Below the pieces are notes generated by a model, which worked only from the letters and a program-made list of their open reading frames with translations, had not been told where the DNA came from and made no database searches. Position numbers and translations under genes: made by a program. This document shows, piece after piece, positions 19,324 through 28,086 of a stretch of 54,594 bases of DNA. Every line of letters starts with the position of its first letter. The first letter of the stretch is position 1. This DNA comes from Bacteroidia bacterium (GTDB taxonomy: Bacteria; Bacteroidota; Bacteroidia; Bacteroidales; Rikenellaceae), in the NCBI GenBank assembly GCA_025999315.1, contig BNXD01000003.1:1-54594 (forward strand). Reading direction: 5' to 3'.

Positions 19324-19899
19324 ATGAAAAGTCTCAAGGGAACACAGACCGAGAAGAACCTTCTGGTGGCTTTTGCCGGCGAATCGCAGGCGCGCAACCG
19401 CTACACCTATTTTGCCAGCGTGGCCAAGAAGGAGGGCTACGAGCAGATTTCGGCCATCTTCACCGAAACTGCCGATCAGGAAAAAGAGCACGCCAAACGC
19501 CTTTTCAAATACCTCGAGGGTGGAGCCGTAGAGATCACGTGGAGCTACCCGGCCGGCACGATCTCCACCACGCTCGACAACCTGAAAGAGGCCGCCGCGG
19601 GCGAATATGAGGAGTGGAGCGACATGTACCCCAAATTTGCCGAGGTGGCCGAGAAGGAGGGTTTTCCCGAAGTTGCCCGCACCATGCGCAACATCGCCAA
19701 GGCCGAAAAGGGCCACGAGGATCGCTACAAAAAGCTGATGGGGCACATCGAGAAGAACAACGTCTTTTCGCGCGAGGAGCCCATCGAGTGGCAGTGCCGC
19801 AACTGTGGCTACATCCACACCGGCAAAGAGGCCCCCGAAGAGTGCCCCGCCTGCGAACACCCCCAGGCCTACTTCGAGCCCATGAAGCATAACCTGTAG
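19324..19899 (+). CDS. rubrerythrin
   Basis: 191 residues, the usual length. N-terminal ferritin-like four-helix domain with di-iron ligands in two E-rich helices (E20; E53 and H56; E94/E97; E128 and H131), then a C-terminal rubredoxin-like Fe(SCys)4 site with C158-x2-C161 and C174-x2-C177. It reduces hydrogen peroxide in the cytoplasm of anaerobes. The ATG at 19324 starts MKSLKGTQTEKNL, typical for the family; the upstream in-frame codons overlap the promoter. Monocistronic, with a strong terminator. Confidence 0.97.
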   Translation: MKSLKGTQTEKNLLVAFAGESQARNRYTYFASVAKKEGYEQISAIFTETADQEKEHAKRLFKYLEGGAVEITWSYPAGTISTTLDNLKEAAAGEYEEWSDMYPKFAEVAEKEGFPEVARTMRNIAKAEKGHEDRYKKLMGHIEKNNVFSREEPIEWQCRNCGYIHTGKEAPEECPACEHPQAYFEPMKHNL

Positions 19900-19934
19900 C
19901 GAGAGAGATCGGAGTTTTATTTGAAGCACGCCTG

Positions 19935-19968
19935 AATCTTCCCGCCGAATAACTTCGGCGGGAAGATT
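19935..19968 (+). terminator. terminator after rubrerythrin
   Basis: Perfect 15-bp arms (19935-19949 and 19954-19968) with loop TAAC, followed by TAATTTA. It begins 35 bp after the rubrerythrin stop. Confidence 0.8.
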
Positions 19969-20162
19969 TAATTTATCCCGATGCCGCATCGTCTTGTTGG
20001 CGACAAGTCCCACAAAAAGAACGGCGATAATCGTATTGCCTGTCTGTTCTATTGCCGGCGCAGTAGCTCCGCACCCTGTTACTCCCTTACTAACTGCGAC
20101 GTGCGCGGCGCTGAGTGATCCACCCATGCCCGACCGCCCGGCCGACGGCGCGCTTCATGCCT
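19969..20162. other. intergenic region before the polysaccharide utilisation region
   Basis: No gene seen. A small hairpin CATGCC-tttac-GGCATG (20156-20172) overlaps the stop codon of the minus-strand lipoprotein gene and may stabilise or end that transcript. Confidence 0.4.
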
Positions 20163-22541
20163 TTACGGCATGGGCGTTGCTTTCTGGTGCGGGTAGGCAT
20201 AACTGGTCGGCAATACCTCCCAGTCGGTGGCTGTAAACGTCGAGGGATAATTGCTCAATACCTTCATGTCGGCATCGGACAGAGTTATGCAACCGACTAT
20301 GCCATTTGCGCCGCCGTTGGAGCCGCAAACGCCGTTAAGGGTCGGCAAACTCTGAACCACATAAACAAGGTCGGTGATCTGGTTGTTGGCAGTGTTTTGA
20401 GGTTTATTGCCAACGCATCCGCCGAGGAAGATATTTGTAGGCGAAGCAGCCTGGTCAGAGTAAGTTATCAGCCCCACATTATAGCAGGTGTTGGTCTTGT
20501 TGTTGTTATTGTTCAGGTGTCCTGCGATGCCTCCCGCATATCTGGTGCCTGTCGTTACGGCATTGTTGCGAACCACTGTTATTGTTCCGTAGTTGTAGCA
20601 TTTCTCGGTAAGCCCAAAGCGCATGTTGCCCGTGATGCCGGCAGCAATACTCTCCGAATAGACATCGCCTCCATTGAAACAATAAGTTATGTTCGGTTTC
20701 AGGCCGTTGTTGTTGCCAATGGCATCGCCGGTGATGCCGGAAGCCGTGAAAAGATTCGACAATCCGCCGATCTCCGCTGTTATGTCTATTCCCATGGGCA
20801 AAGTGCCGCTCGGCCCGGGATTGCCCTGATAGACGGGGGCAAGGTTATAGCAGTTCTTTATGGCGCATGTACCGTTGTTGGTCCCCCACACAACTGTTGC
20901 ATTGGCGGTTCCTCCGGCAATACCGCCGCCGGTAAATTTTGCCACCACCGGACAACCTTTGTTGGCGCAATTGGAGATCATTCGCTCATTGACGCCGGCA
21001 ATGCCGCCCGTATATCCGAAATAGGCGGAAACATCGGTGCTGGCCGGGTCGACAGGGCGGTTGTTGCCATATATGGCGGCATCGGGGCCATATTTGTCGA
21101 CGGTGCAATTGTCTATCGTACCTCCGTTCATGCCCACGATGCCTCCTATTGCCGCCGCATTATTGGAAGAGCCCAATGTCGGCGTCCGGCCCTCGATGTA
21201 GCTGACCAAGACATTGAGATTGTTTATGGCGGCGGTTGTGGTCGTGCTGTGGCCCAATTGTGTAAACACACCCACGTAAGCGTCTTCGGAGACTATACAT
21301 ACATTATTCAGCTTGTGGCCGTCGCCGTCATATACACCCATGAAAGGCCTGTCCTTGGTGCCTATCGGCGACAGATTGCTGACAATGGCGCCCGACGGAC
21401 CGGCAGGAGAGGCCGGAGCGGGAAACGTTATATCGGCAGTCTGTTTATAGAACCCGCTCATCATGCCTCTGGGGTCGGTCGTGCCGGACAGCGCCATGAT
21501 GTTGTCAAAATGGCGGGCGCAGCTTATCCGGTAGGGGTCTGTGCCGCTGCCCGTCCCGCCCGCAAAATGCGAATTGGCAGCGCCATCTTCGTCCCTGGTC
21601 TGAGCCAGTATCACTTCGGCGTCAGGGGCTGTTTTGCCCGATATGTTCAGAATGATATTGCCCACATAGCTGCCGGTGCTTATGAAAGTCATCGTATCGA
21701 TCAGGCAGGAGGTCTGAAGCGAGACATCATACGTCGCCAGAACCGTCGGCGTAACCCCATTGTCGGTAACCTCAAGGAGATAGTACACCACTTGCGGCAT
21801 GGTGCTTTGCGCCCATTCAAAGGAGAAAGCGGTATCGTCATTGGTTACATGCGCCGCGAGCGACTCCATGAAATACTTCTGAGTGATGTAAATGGTGTCG
21901 CTGAGCTGTCCGTCGTAAGAATCGCCGACCAGAGCCACCTTCGCGCTGCGGTTTTCACCCGTCTTATTCTCTTCCACCGTTATGTCGCAGGTGAAGTCAA
22001 ACTGCTGCCCCGACGGCGTTATCACTGCCCCGAGCCACGACGGATCATCCGCCACAATGGTGCAGCTAAGGTTCTTGAGGTTGGAGAACAAGCTCACCTG
22101 CCTGGTTTGGAGCTCATAGGTGAGCGAATAGCTCGGCACATCGCGGAGCAGGAGGCTTCCATGGGTCGAAAGCTGGTAGCAGGGAATGGTAAATTCGGCT
22201 CCGCTGGTCATCACAAATACCAGCTCGCCCGTGCGTGCATCGATATCCTCGTTCCTGCTCGCCGTTATTGTGAGCAGCATGGGGCTGCCGTCGGAAGCCT
22301 CGGGGGAAACGCTCATCCAGTCGGGTTTGCTTTGGATCGTCCAATCGAACGGCGAGACCACCGACACGAAGATCGTGGTGTCGGCTCCGGCAAGAGGCCC
22401 GAAAGAGAGCGAGCTGCCACACGAAAGGGTCAAGCTCTCACCGGCATCCTTCTTTACACATGAAGCGAGAGTCGTCGCCAGCAGCGATAATGCCGCTAAA
22501 CACAGGAAGAGGGACGTTTTGGCAAAAAAATGTCGTTTCAT
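20163..22541 (-). CDS. surface lipoprotein with BACON domains and GLUG-like repeats
   Basis: 792 residues. Signal peptide with lipobox LASC, Cys28 lipidated. Residues about 35-118 look like a BACON domain (FDWTIQSKPDWMSVSP, then the closing ITASRNED region), with a second BACON-like segment to about 220 and a short Fn3-like stretch to about 320. From about 370 to 760 there are GLUG-type repeats: recurring GGIVGMNGG, GGIAGVNE, GGGIAGGT and AGGIAGHL units each followed by a Cys-containing NCxN strand, a beta-solenoid found in adhesins and glycan-binding proteins. No catalytic motif. It is the last gene of the sulfatase-GH110-esterase operon, 27 bp after the esterase, and probably binds the target glycan at the cell surface. 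Confidence 0.82.
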   Translation of the reverse strand: MKRHFFAKTSLFLCLAALSLLATTLASCVKKDAGESLTLSCGSSLSFGPLAGADTTIFVSVVSPFDWTIQSKPDWMSVSPEASDGSPMLLTITASRNEDIDARTGELVFVMTSGAEFTIPCYQLSTHGSLLLRDVPSYSLTYELQTRQVSLFSNLKNLSCTIVADDPSWLGAVITPSGQQFDFTCDITVEENKTGENRSAKVALVGDSYDGQLSDTIYITQKYFMESLAAHVTNDDTAFSFEWAQSTMPQVVYYLLEVTDNGVTPTVLATYDVSLQTSCLIDTMTFISTGSYVGNIILNISGKTAPDAEVILAQTRDEDGAANSHFAGGTGSGTDPYRISCARHFDNIMALSGTTDPRGMMSGFYKQTADITFPAPASPAGPSGAIVSNLSPIGTKDRPFMGVYDGDGHKLNNVCIVSEDAYVGVFTQLGHSTTTTAAINNLNVLVSYIEGRTPTLGSSNNAAAIGGIVGMNGGTIDNCTVDKYGPDAAIYGNNRPVDPASTDVSAYFGYTGGIAGVNERMISNCANKGCPVVAKFTGGGIAGGTANATVVWGTNNGTCAIKNCYNLAPVYQGNPGPSGTLPMGIDITAEIGGLSNLFTASGITGDAIGNNNGLKPNITYCFNGGDVYSESIAAGITGNMRFGLTEKCYNYGTITVVRNNAVTTGTRYAGGIAGHLNNNNNKTNTCYNVGLITYSDQAASPTNIFLGGCVGNKPQNTANNQITDLVYVVQSLPTLNGVCGSNGGANGIVGCITLSDADMKVLSNYPSTFTATDWEVLPTSYAYPHQKATPMP

Positions 22542-22568
22542 ATATCGTTACGTTTTATGTTCGGTCTT

Positions 22569-23996
22569 TCATTTTGCGTCATCCCACTTGTCGGTGCGGT
22601 ATGAGCGTGGGGTCTGGCCATATTTGTTGTACAGCGACACCAGACAGTAGTTGCGGAAAGCATAGCGCAGAGCCACCGGCGAGGGCACATTTTTCGACGA
22701 CACCTCGACCACGTTCGAGCCGTTGATTATGGCGGCCTCAGCCGGATAGAATTTCCTGTCCGCGCCGGCAAGCTCGAACGCGAGCACCCTGTCGCCCTTG
22801 CACACCAGCCCGTCGCCGGCATTGGTAAAGGCGACCGTGGCCTTGCCCGCGCCAAAGGTTACGCTGCCGAAATCGGGAGCGTCGGCATGCAAACCCTTAA
22901 CCCCATAGACGTGCTCCAGAGCCAGAAGAGCCACCCTCTCTCCCACAACCCCTTTCTGGGGAAAATGGGGAGTGGCGGTACCTCCTATGTCGGACGAGAC
23001 GGCCACATAATAGTCGGGGATCACATTCCTGGCCTCGAACTGCTTCTCCACGATCAGAGGAAGCCCCCTGCCGTCGGGTTTTTTACCCCATGGATAGACA
23101 GGCCCCTGAATATTTATGAACGGGAGCTTGTCTTTCTCTCCCCACAGCTCGCGCCATGAAGCGACCATGGCGGCAAGCAGATCGCCGTAGTTCCGGTAGC
23201 TGTCCATGTTGGCCGCTATCTGGAACCAGATGAATCCGCGTGGAGTATAGTTTTTGATCGGCAGTATCATTCCGTTATAGAGCAGCGAGGTATGTCTTTG
23301 TATGGATTTGGAGGAATTGAGCGCTTCGACATCCACCCCGCCGACCTCGGCTATGGTCTCGGGCGCCATCCATGCCTCTATGCGCGAGCCGCCCCAGCAT
23401 GAGACCACCATACCCATCGGCACGCCGAGCCTTTTATACATTTGCAGGGCCGAGAGATAGGCTGTCGCGCTGAATTCGGGAGTATTCTGAGGATCGCTCT
23501 TCAGCCACTTCCCCTGGCAATCGTCCGCCGGGGTTTGGGAGTCGATATGGGCGAGCATGAACACTCTGATGTTGTATTTGCCCGACTCGGCTATCAGTTC
23601 TTTGGAATTGTCGACAGGCTGGTCTTTCATCCCCTTCATCATGTGCCCCATGTTGGATTGCCCTGAGCATATCCACACTTCGCCGATATACACATCCTTG
23701 ACAGTTACCTTTTCCGAGCCTGCCTCGGAGAACTCGATGCTGTAAGGGCCTCCGGCCTCGGACGTCGCTACGGCGATCTTCCAGCTCCCAAGGCCGGAGG
23801 CTTGTGCGGTGTAGCTTTTTTTGTTCCAGGAGCACTTGACCGTTACCTTAGCTCCCGGCGATGCCCAACCCCAAAGGTTGGCAGCCGCCCGGCGCTGGAG
23901 CACCATATTGTCGGATATGAGCGCCGGCAATTTGATGCCGGCCTGGGCTCCCAATATCAGGAGCGCTGCAAAGAGCGTTAAAACAGCTTTTTTCAT
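22569..23996 (-). CDS. sialate O-acetylesterase-like SGNH esterase 1
   Basis: 475 residues, secreted (signal peptide to about 19). The N-terminal beta domain (SDNMVLQR, WGWASPG) is followed by the SGNH hydrolase core: ICSGQSNM with nucleophile Ser114, WGGSRIEAW as the glycine/asparagine block, and D/H near DIGGTATPHFP at the third block. This family removes acetyl groups from sialic acid O-9 or from other O-acetylated sugars. The last 120 codons are almost identical at DNA level to those of esterase 2, whereas the rest is clearly diverged. Located between GH110 and the BACON/GLUG lipoprotein with short gaps (31 and 27 bp), hence in one operon. Confidence 0.88.
   Translation of the reverse strand: MKKAVLTLFAALLILGAQAGIKLPALISDNMVLQRRAAANLWGWASPGAKVTVKCSWNKKSYTAQASGLGSWKIAVATSEAGGPYSIEFSEAGSEKVTVKDVYIGEVWICSGQSNMGHMMKGMKDQPVDNSKELIAESGKYNIRVFMLAHIDSQTPADDCQGKWLKSDPQNTPEFSATAYLSALQMYKRLGVPMGMVVSCWGGSRIEAWMAPETIAEVGGVDVEALNSSKSIQRHTSLLYNGMILPIKNYTPRGFIWFQIAANMDSYRNYGDLLAAMVASWRELWGEKDKLPFINIQGPVYPWGKKPDGRGLPLIVEKQFEARNVIPDYYVAVSSDIGGTATPHFPQKGVVGERVALLALEHVYGVKGLHADAPDFGSVTFGAGKATVAFTNAGDGLVCKGDRVLAFELAGADRKFYPAEAAIINGSNVVEVSSKNVPSPVALRYAFRNYCLVSLYNKYGQTPRSYRTDKWDDAK
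22571..22933 (-). repeat. 363-bp near-identical block, copy A (inverted to copy B)
   Basis: The 3' end of esterase 1 matches 29153-29515 on the opposite strand over 363 bp with two mismatches that I could find by reading (one silent, one Asn/Asp). Identity starts abruptly and ends at the third-last base of the stop region (TGA here, TAA there). Confidence 0.93.
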
Positions 23997-24027
23997 TAGA
24001 GTTTATATGAATTAAGATGATATGTAA

Positions 24028-25848
24028 TTATTCAAAACCCTGTTGTGTGGCGATTTTTGTTCCCGCCGCCGATACCTTATCCAAAGATATGGCAGCCTTG
24101 CCGTCCCCCCTGTAAACGTTGTCATATATGTGGGAGTTTATGCACCCTTCGAGTTTGACCGTTGCCATGGAGGGGTTGATCGGGGCATAAGTGCCCGAAG
24201 GTTCTATGGTGTTGTCCTTGAAGATCAGCCCGTCGACCGAGACCGCGCTTATTATGGAACTGTCGAAGGTGCGGAAGGAGTTGTTTATTATTCGGATATT
24301 GCGTTCGTACGGCGTGTCGTCGACACGTTTTTTGAGATGCGGATTGATCCATATCACCGAGCCGCCGCGGCCGCCTCCGTAGACGTTGTCGCCGAAGCGG
24401 TTGTTTTGTATCAACACATCCTGCACCGCTCCCGATTCGTGCCAATAGTCGAGGTCGCCCTCGAAGAGGATGGAAGTCATCATCGAGGAGAGGAAGTTGT
24501 TTTCGATCACCGTCTTGCGGGGAGAGCTTATCAGTATGCTGCGGGCGCGGTTGTTGCGCACGGTATTGCCTCGAAAGGTAAGCTCCGGATACCATGTCGT
24601 ATTTTCCAACCCGTCGCCTGTCGCCACACCCGGGGGAATGTTGTCAGAAAAGGTTATCTGTATATAGTTCTGGTTTATGCGGCGCACCGAAGCGACCACA
24701 GCTTCGCCCTTTGGAAGTATGGTCAGGCTGTCGACGAATTGTATCCGGTCCTTCGCACCGGCAAAATCGTAATCGAGTTGTTGCGGATGGATGAGCCTGG
24801 CTGTCATGGAGCGGCTGCCGTCGATAGAGACCACCCTTATATATGTTCCGTGAACGTTGGTCGCATCGTCGAGCATATTTTCAAAGAGACAGTTCTCGAT
24901 CAGCAGCTTCCCCTTGCAGTTGCAGAAATGGGTGGCGTCGGCCGAGACCGAAACAATGCGTGTACTACCCTGACGAAGCGGGGTGTTGACCTTGCGCAGT
25001 GTAATGTCGGAGGTTTTTTCGGCAATGACGCCCATGCCTGCGGCATGGTATATGTCGATGTTCTCCAGCAGCGCTCTTTCGGAACCGGTCATGTGTATGG
25101 CCGGAGCCATACGGTTCTGCCCGTTTGGCCCCTTGAAGACATAGATCATCCCCTCGGGAGCCGGAACCTTGGAGAAGGGAGCCGTTATCCTGTACTTCTG
25201 ACCTCCGAGGTGGATTGCCGTGGCTTTTTTCGACCTGTCGCCGCCCAGCAGATAGTCCGCCGCCCGGTAGGCCACAGCCCTGGTCTTGGGGTCGAAAATC
25301 ATGGTCTCGCCCAGGTCGGCAAGCAAATGGCCGTTACAGGTAAAAGTTATCCGATCGCCATTGAGCTTTATATGCGAGTATGGCTCGAACTCCACATCCA
25401 TCGTCTTGCCATTGGGGTCTGACGCAAGCACCGTGGCTTGCAAATAGAACGGTTCGAGCCAGTCGACAGAGAAATCGCGCAAGGTGACCCCGCTCGACTT
25501 CTCGATCAGGAACGGTACGATAAGTCCGTGGAATATGAACTCCGACCCGTTGCCCTCGACGGTAACATTGGAGCACCCCACCAGCGGAAATGCGAAATAT
25601 TTGTAACTGTTGTCGTGGTTGGTTATGGCGTGGTACTTGCCCATGGCCTTTTCGGGATAGAAATGGTAGGTACCTTTGGGAAAGGATATTATCACATCTT
25701 TTCGCAATGCCTGGTCGAGTATCTTCATCACTGCCGGCGTGGCGTCGCTCTCGGGCGTACTCAAAAATTTGCTCACATCAACCCTCTTCTGCGCCATGGC
25801 GGCGCTGCACACAATGCCGGCAAGCGCTATAACAATTGCTTTTTTCAT
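24028..25848 (-). CDS. GH110 alpha-1,3-galactosidase-type enzyme (copy 1)
   Basis: 606 residues, signal peptide of about 19. A right-handed parallel beta-helix glycosidase with the layout of GH110: SFPKGTYHFYPE near 55, ITNHD near 75, GNGSEFIFHG near 99-108, and the catalytic region ADATHF with D304 followed 23-24 residues later by D327-D328 in MLDDATNVHGTY. Known GH110 enzymes release terminal alpha-1,3-galactose from blood-group B or linear alpha-Gal epitopes, or from galactans, with inversion. The second half has recurring short beta-helix coils rich in N and I/V. It lies between sulfatase 3 and esterase 1. Sub-specificity (branched versus linear) is not readable. Confidence 0.85.
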   Translation of the reverse strand: MKKAIVIALAGIVCSAAMAQKRVDVSKFLSTPESDATPAVMKILDQALRKDVIISFPKGTYHFYPEKAMGKYHAITNHDNSYKYFAFPLVGCSNVTVEGNGSEFIFHGLIVPFLIEKSSGVTLRDFSVDWLEPFYLQATVLASDPNGKTMDVEFEPYSHIKLNGDRITFTCNGHLLADLGETMIFDPKTRAVAYRAADYLLGGDRSKKATAIHLGGQKYRITAPFSKVPAPEGMIYVFKGPNGQNRMAPAIHMTGSERALLENIDIYHAAGMGVIAEKTSDITLRKVNTPLRQGSTRIVSVSADATHFCNCKGKLLIENCLFENMLDDATNVHGTYIRVVSIDGSRSMTARLIHPQQLDYDFAGAKDRIQFVDSLTILPKGEAVVASVRRINQNYIQITFSDNIPPGVATGDGLENTTWYPELTFRGNTVRNNRARSILISSPRKTVIENNFLSSMMTSILFEGDLDYWHESGAVQDVLIQNNRFGDNVYGGGRGGSVIWINPHLKKRVDDTPYERNIRIINNSFRTFDSSIISAVSVDGLIFKDNTIEPSGTYAPINPSMATVKLEGCINSHIYDNVYRGDGKAAISLDKVSAAGTKIATQQGFE

Positions 25849-25908
25849 GAAATTTATTCTATTTATTTTTTAAAGTATTGTCGGCTAAAATTCTGACATT
25901 TGAGGGTG

Positions 25909-25946
25909 TGTTAGCATAAATCCAAATATCCCGATTTATGCTGACA
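25909..25946. repeat. dispersed hairpin element, copy 1
   Basis: 14-bp arms (25909-25922 and 25933-25946, one G-T mismatch) around a 10-nt loop CAAATATCCC. It lies 20 bp beyond the stop of sulfatase 3. Its core of 33 bp differs at only two positions from the element at 43146-43178. Confidence 0.75.
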
Positions 25947-25965
25947 TATCCTGATTTATGACCGC

Positions 25966-27465
25966 TTAGTTTATATATTTCCAATATTGCACTCTTTCCC
26001 ACAGCTGGGGTTTCCACACCATTGGTTTTTCCATCTGCGAGAACCATGCGCGAAATATCCCTTTCATACTTTCGACCCTGTCCGGGTATTTGTCGGCCAG
26101 GTCGGTCTGTTCTCCCATATCCGAATCAAGGTCGAAAAGGTAGAACCTGCTTTCGACCGTATCGTAGCGCAGCGTCCAGTTGTCCTCGCGCACCATGAAT
26201 CCTCCGGGAGCGGCGCTCTGGTCCTTGATGTTGTACATTCCCCAGTTTTGTGCATTCTGGCTCATCCACACCAGGGTGTTGCGCACCTTGTAGTTTTCAT
26301 TGCCCGCAAGCGCCGGCAGCAGGCTTCTCCCGTCAATATTTTTGGGCCGGGCTACACCGGCATAATCCATAAAGGTCGGGAAAATATCCATCGTGCTCAC
26401 TATACTTGCGCACCGGCCACCTCCTTTGAGACCGGGAGCGTATATGAACATCGGTATCCGAACGCCACCCTGCCAGGTCTGTCCCTTGAAACCCCGGAAC
26501 GGGCCATTCTTGGGGAGCACATTGGTCGCTCCGCCCGGCGCTCCGTTGTCGGACGTGAAAACTATCATGGTGTTGTCCAGCTTGCCCTCGGCGCTCAACT
26601 TGTCGACTATTTTTTTTACTCCCTGGTCGACGGCATAAACATAGGCATAGAAATTATTGAGCGCTTTGGAGGCGTAGTTGAACCTGGAGAGATATTCCCC
26701 GGGAGCCGGTGCACCGAGCGGCCCGTGAACGGCATTGTAGGCAAGATAGAGCACGAAGGGCTGGTTGCCGGCGCGGTCGATGAAGCCAAGGGCTTCGCGG
26801 GTAAGCTCATCGGTGAGATAGCCGCTGGCCTTGACCCTCTCCCTGCCCCGGTAGAGCATGTCCGAATCATAGTATTGCGTACCGTGAGAGTTGAATCCCC
26901 AGTAGTAGTCGAAGCCACGGTCGAGAGGGTTGAACCCCGGAGTACATCCGCCTTCGTCGCCTTTGGGGTTGGGTGCAAGGTGGTATTTCCCTATGCAGGC
27001 GCATGTGTAGCCCTCGCTTTTGAGGTACTGCGGCATGAGTTTCTCCGTCAGAGGCACCCCCGCATTCTGCTCGCCGTTGATGTAGTACCCGAAGCGCTCC
27101 TGATAGCGCGATGTCATCAGCCCCGCCCTCGACGGACTGCTGACGTTGGCCGTGGCATACGCGCTCGTAAAGCGCGTTCCCTGCCGGCAGAGGCTCGCCA
27201 GGGTGGGCATTGCCTGCTCTGCCGCCTGCTGAGCCTGCTCGGGGGTATAGTCCTTGACATGCAGTTTGATGAACTCCCGGTTCAACTGGCCATAGTCGTA
27301 CATCGACTTGTTGAGCCCCAGCGCCCCCCAGCCCAAATCGTCCACCAACACAAAAACCAGATTGGGTTTTTGCGCCTTCCCGACGCCGGCCGCCGACGCC
27401 TTGTCCACACAACAAATCGAAAGAGCTGCCAGGGGCAAAGCTGCATATTTGCAGTTGTTATTCAT
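25966..27465 (-). CDS. sulfatase, Ser-type, family S1 (number 3)
   Basis: 499 residues, secreted. VDDLGWG (41-47) gives the first metal-binding aspartates, and the maturation motif is SSPSR at 109-113 with Ser109 as formylglycine precursor. GKYHL near 159 and SDNGAPGG in the second half complete the active site. It has an insertion of about 30 residues between the first metal site and the maturation motif (NKSMYDYGQ to QAAEQA), as in arylsulfatase-like S1 members acting on host glycans. First gene of the minus-strand operon, followed by GH110 and an acetylesterase, so it probably removes sulfate from the same glycan. Not closely related to sulfatases 1 and 2. Confidence 0.92.
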   Translation of the reverse strand: MNNNCKYAALPLAALSICCVDKASAAGVGKAQKPNLVFVLVDDLGWGALGLNKSMYDYGQLNREFIKLHVKDYTPEQAQQAAEQAMPTLASLCRQGTRFTSAYATANVSSPSRAGLMTSRYQERFGYYINGEQNAGVPLTEKLMPQYLKSEGYTCACIGKYHLAPNPKGDEGGCTPGFNPLDRGFDYYWGFNSHGTQYYDSDMLYRGRERVKASGYLTDELTREALGFIDRAGNQPFVLYLAYNAVHGPLGAPAPGEYLSRFNYASKALNNFYAYVYAVDQGVKKIVDKLSAEGKLDNTMIVFTSDNGAPGGATNVLPKNGPFRGFKGQTWQGGVRIPMFIYAPGLKGGGRCASIVSTMDIFPTFMDYAGVARPKNIDGRSLLPALAGNENYKVRNTLVWMSQNAQNWGMYNIKDQSAAPGGFMVREDNWTLRYDTVESRFYLFDLDSDMGEQTDLADKYPDRVESMKGIFRAWFSQMEKPMVWKPQLWERVQYWKYIN

Positions 27466-27976
27466 GATAAAATCCTGTTTTTATTATTGCAAACCCGTTA
27501 TGCATTTAAAACGTTGGTTAAAAAGCATCATTTTATTAAGGAATAGACCGCTTGTTTTTGCGTTGTTTATTAAGGTGTGAGTTCAGCCGCTGCGCTGGGC
27601 GTTTGTTACTTTTTGCCGCCAAAAAGTAACCAAAAACCGCCCGGCGGTGAGCGACGGGCTAAATTGTCTTGGTCCTCGCTGCGACGCCAAACCTCCTCCT
27701 TTTAGTCCCCTTGAGGGGCCTAACGTCGTCAAACAAGTGGCGTCGCTGGTCACTCGGACCTGCGACAATTTTTGAACCGCCCGTCGCTCAATGCCGGGGA
27801 TGCTTCGCCCCTACGGGGCGATTGGGGCGGACTTTCTTTTTGATTATAAAAAACCAACCTTTTCTAAATGCACAACAAGTTATTACAATAATAATCAATT
27901 TTTCCGCCATATCATAACCCACCGAAACGGGCTTCCTGTTGCAACCAACTAATCTATTGCCATTTAACAGTTGTGT

Positions 27977-28003
27977 CGTTACAAAAAGGCCAATCCCTGT
28001 TAC
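27977..28003 (+). promoter_or_regulatory. putative regulator operator 1 (direct repeat, 21-bp period)
   Basis: CGTTAC (27977-27982) and TGTTAC (27998-28003) on the plus strand, starts 21 bp apart. The second ends 52 bp before the -7 box TATCTTTG (28056-28063) of the esterase 2 promoter. Same design as the operators at 35260, 47421 and 47500. Confidence 0.65.
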
Positions 28004-28055
28004 ATTACTGATGTTATTTGACCGCCGGACCCTGAACACAATTTGCGCAGACGTC

Positions 28056-28063
28056 TATCTTTG
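28056..28063 (+). promoter_or_regulatory. -7 box of the esterase 2/3 operon
   Basis: TATCTTTG, 23 bp before the ATG at 28087. The matching -33 position does not have TTTG, which fits an activator-dependent promoter. Confidence 0.6.
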
Positions 28064-28086
28064 TATTCAAATAAAAACAACCGTTT

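Larger units (their letters stand above)
27466..28086. repeat. divergent intergenic region with a nested palindromic element
   Basis: 621 bp without a gene. It holds a perfect 10-bp hairpin (27605-27614 / 27621-27630, loop GCCGCC), then a 143-nt nested inverted structure 27648-27790 built from matched arms: 12 bp (27648-27659 / 27779-27790), 8 bp (27661-27668 / 27764-27771), 5 bp (27671-27675 / 27756-27760) and 9 bp (27681-27689 / 27738-27746), with an inner CCCCTTGAGGGG; then another hairpin CGCCCC-tac-GGGGCG (27806-27820). The AT-rich right part carries the operator and -7 box for the next gene. It looks like a folded repetitive element that has landed between two divergent operons. Confidence 0.7.

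Noticed and set aside
20115..22463. 782-codon open frame on the plus strand
   Set aside because: Antisense of the BACON/GLUG lipoprotein gene; low-complexity translation without domains, while the minus strand shows signal peptide, lipobox and repeats.
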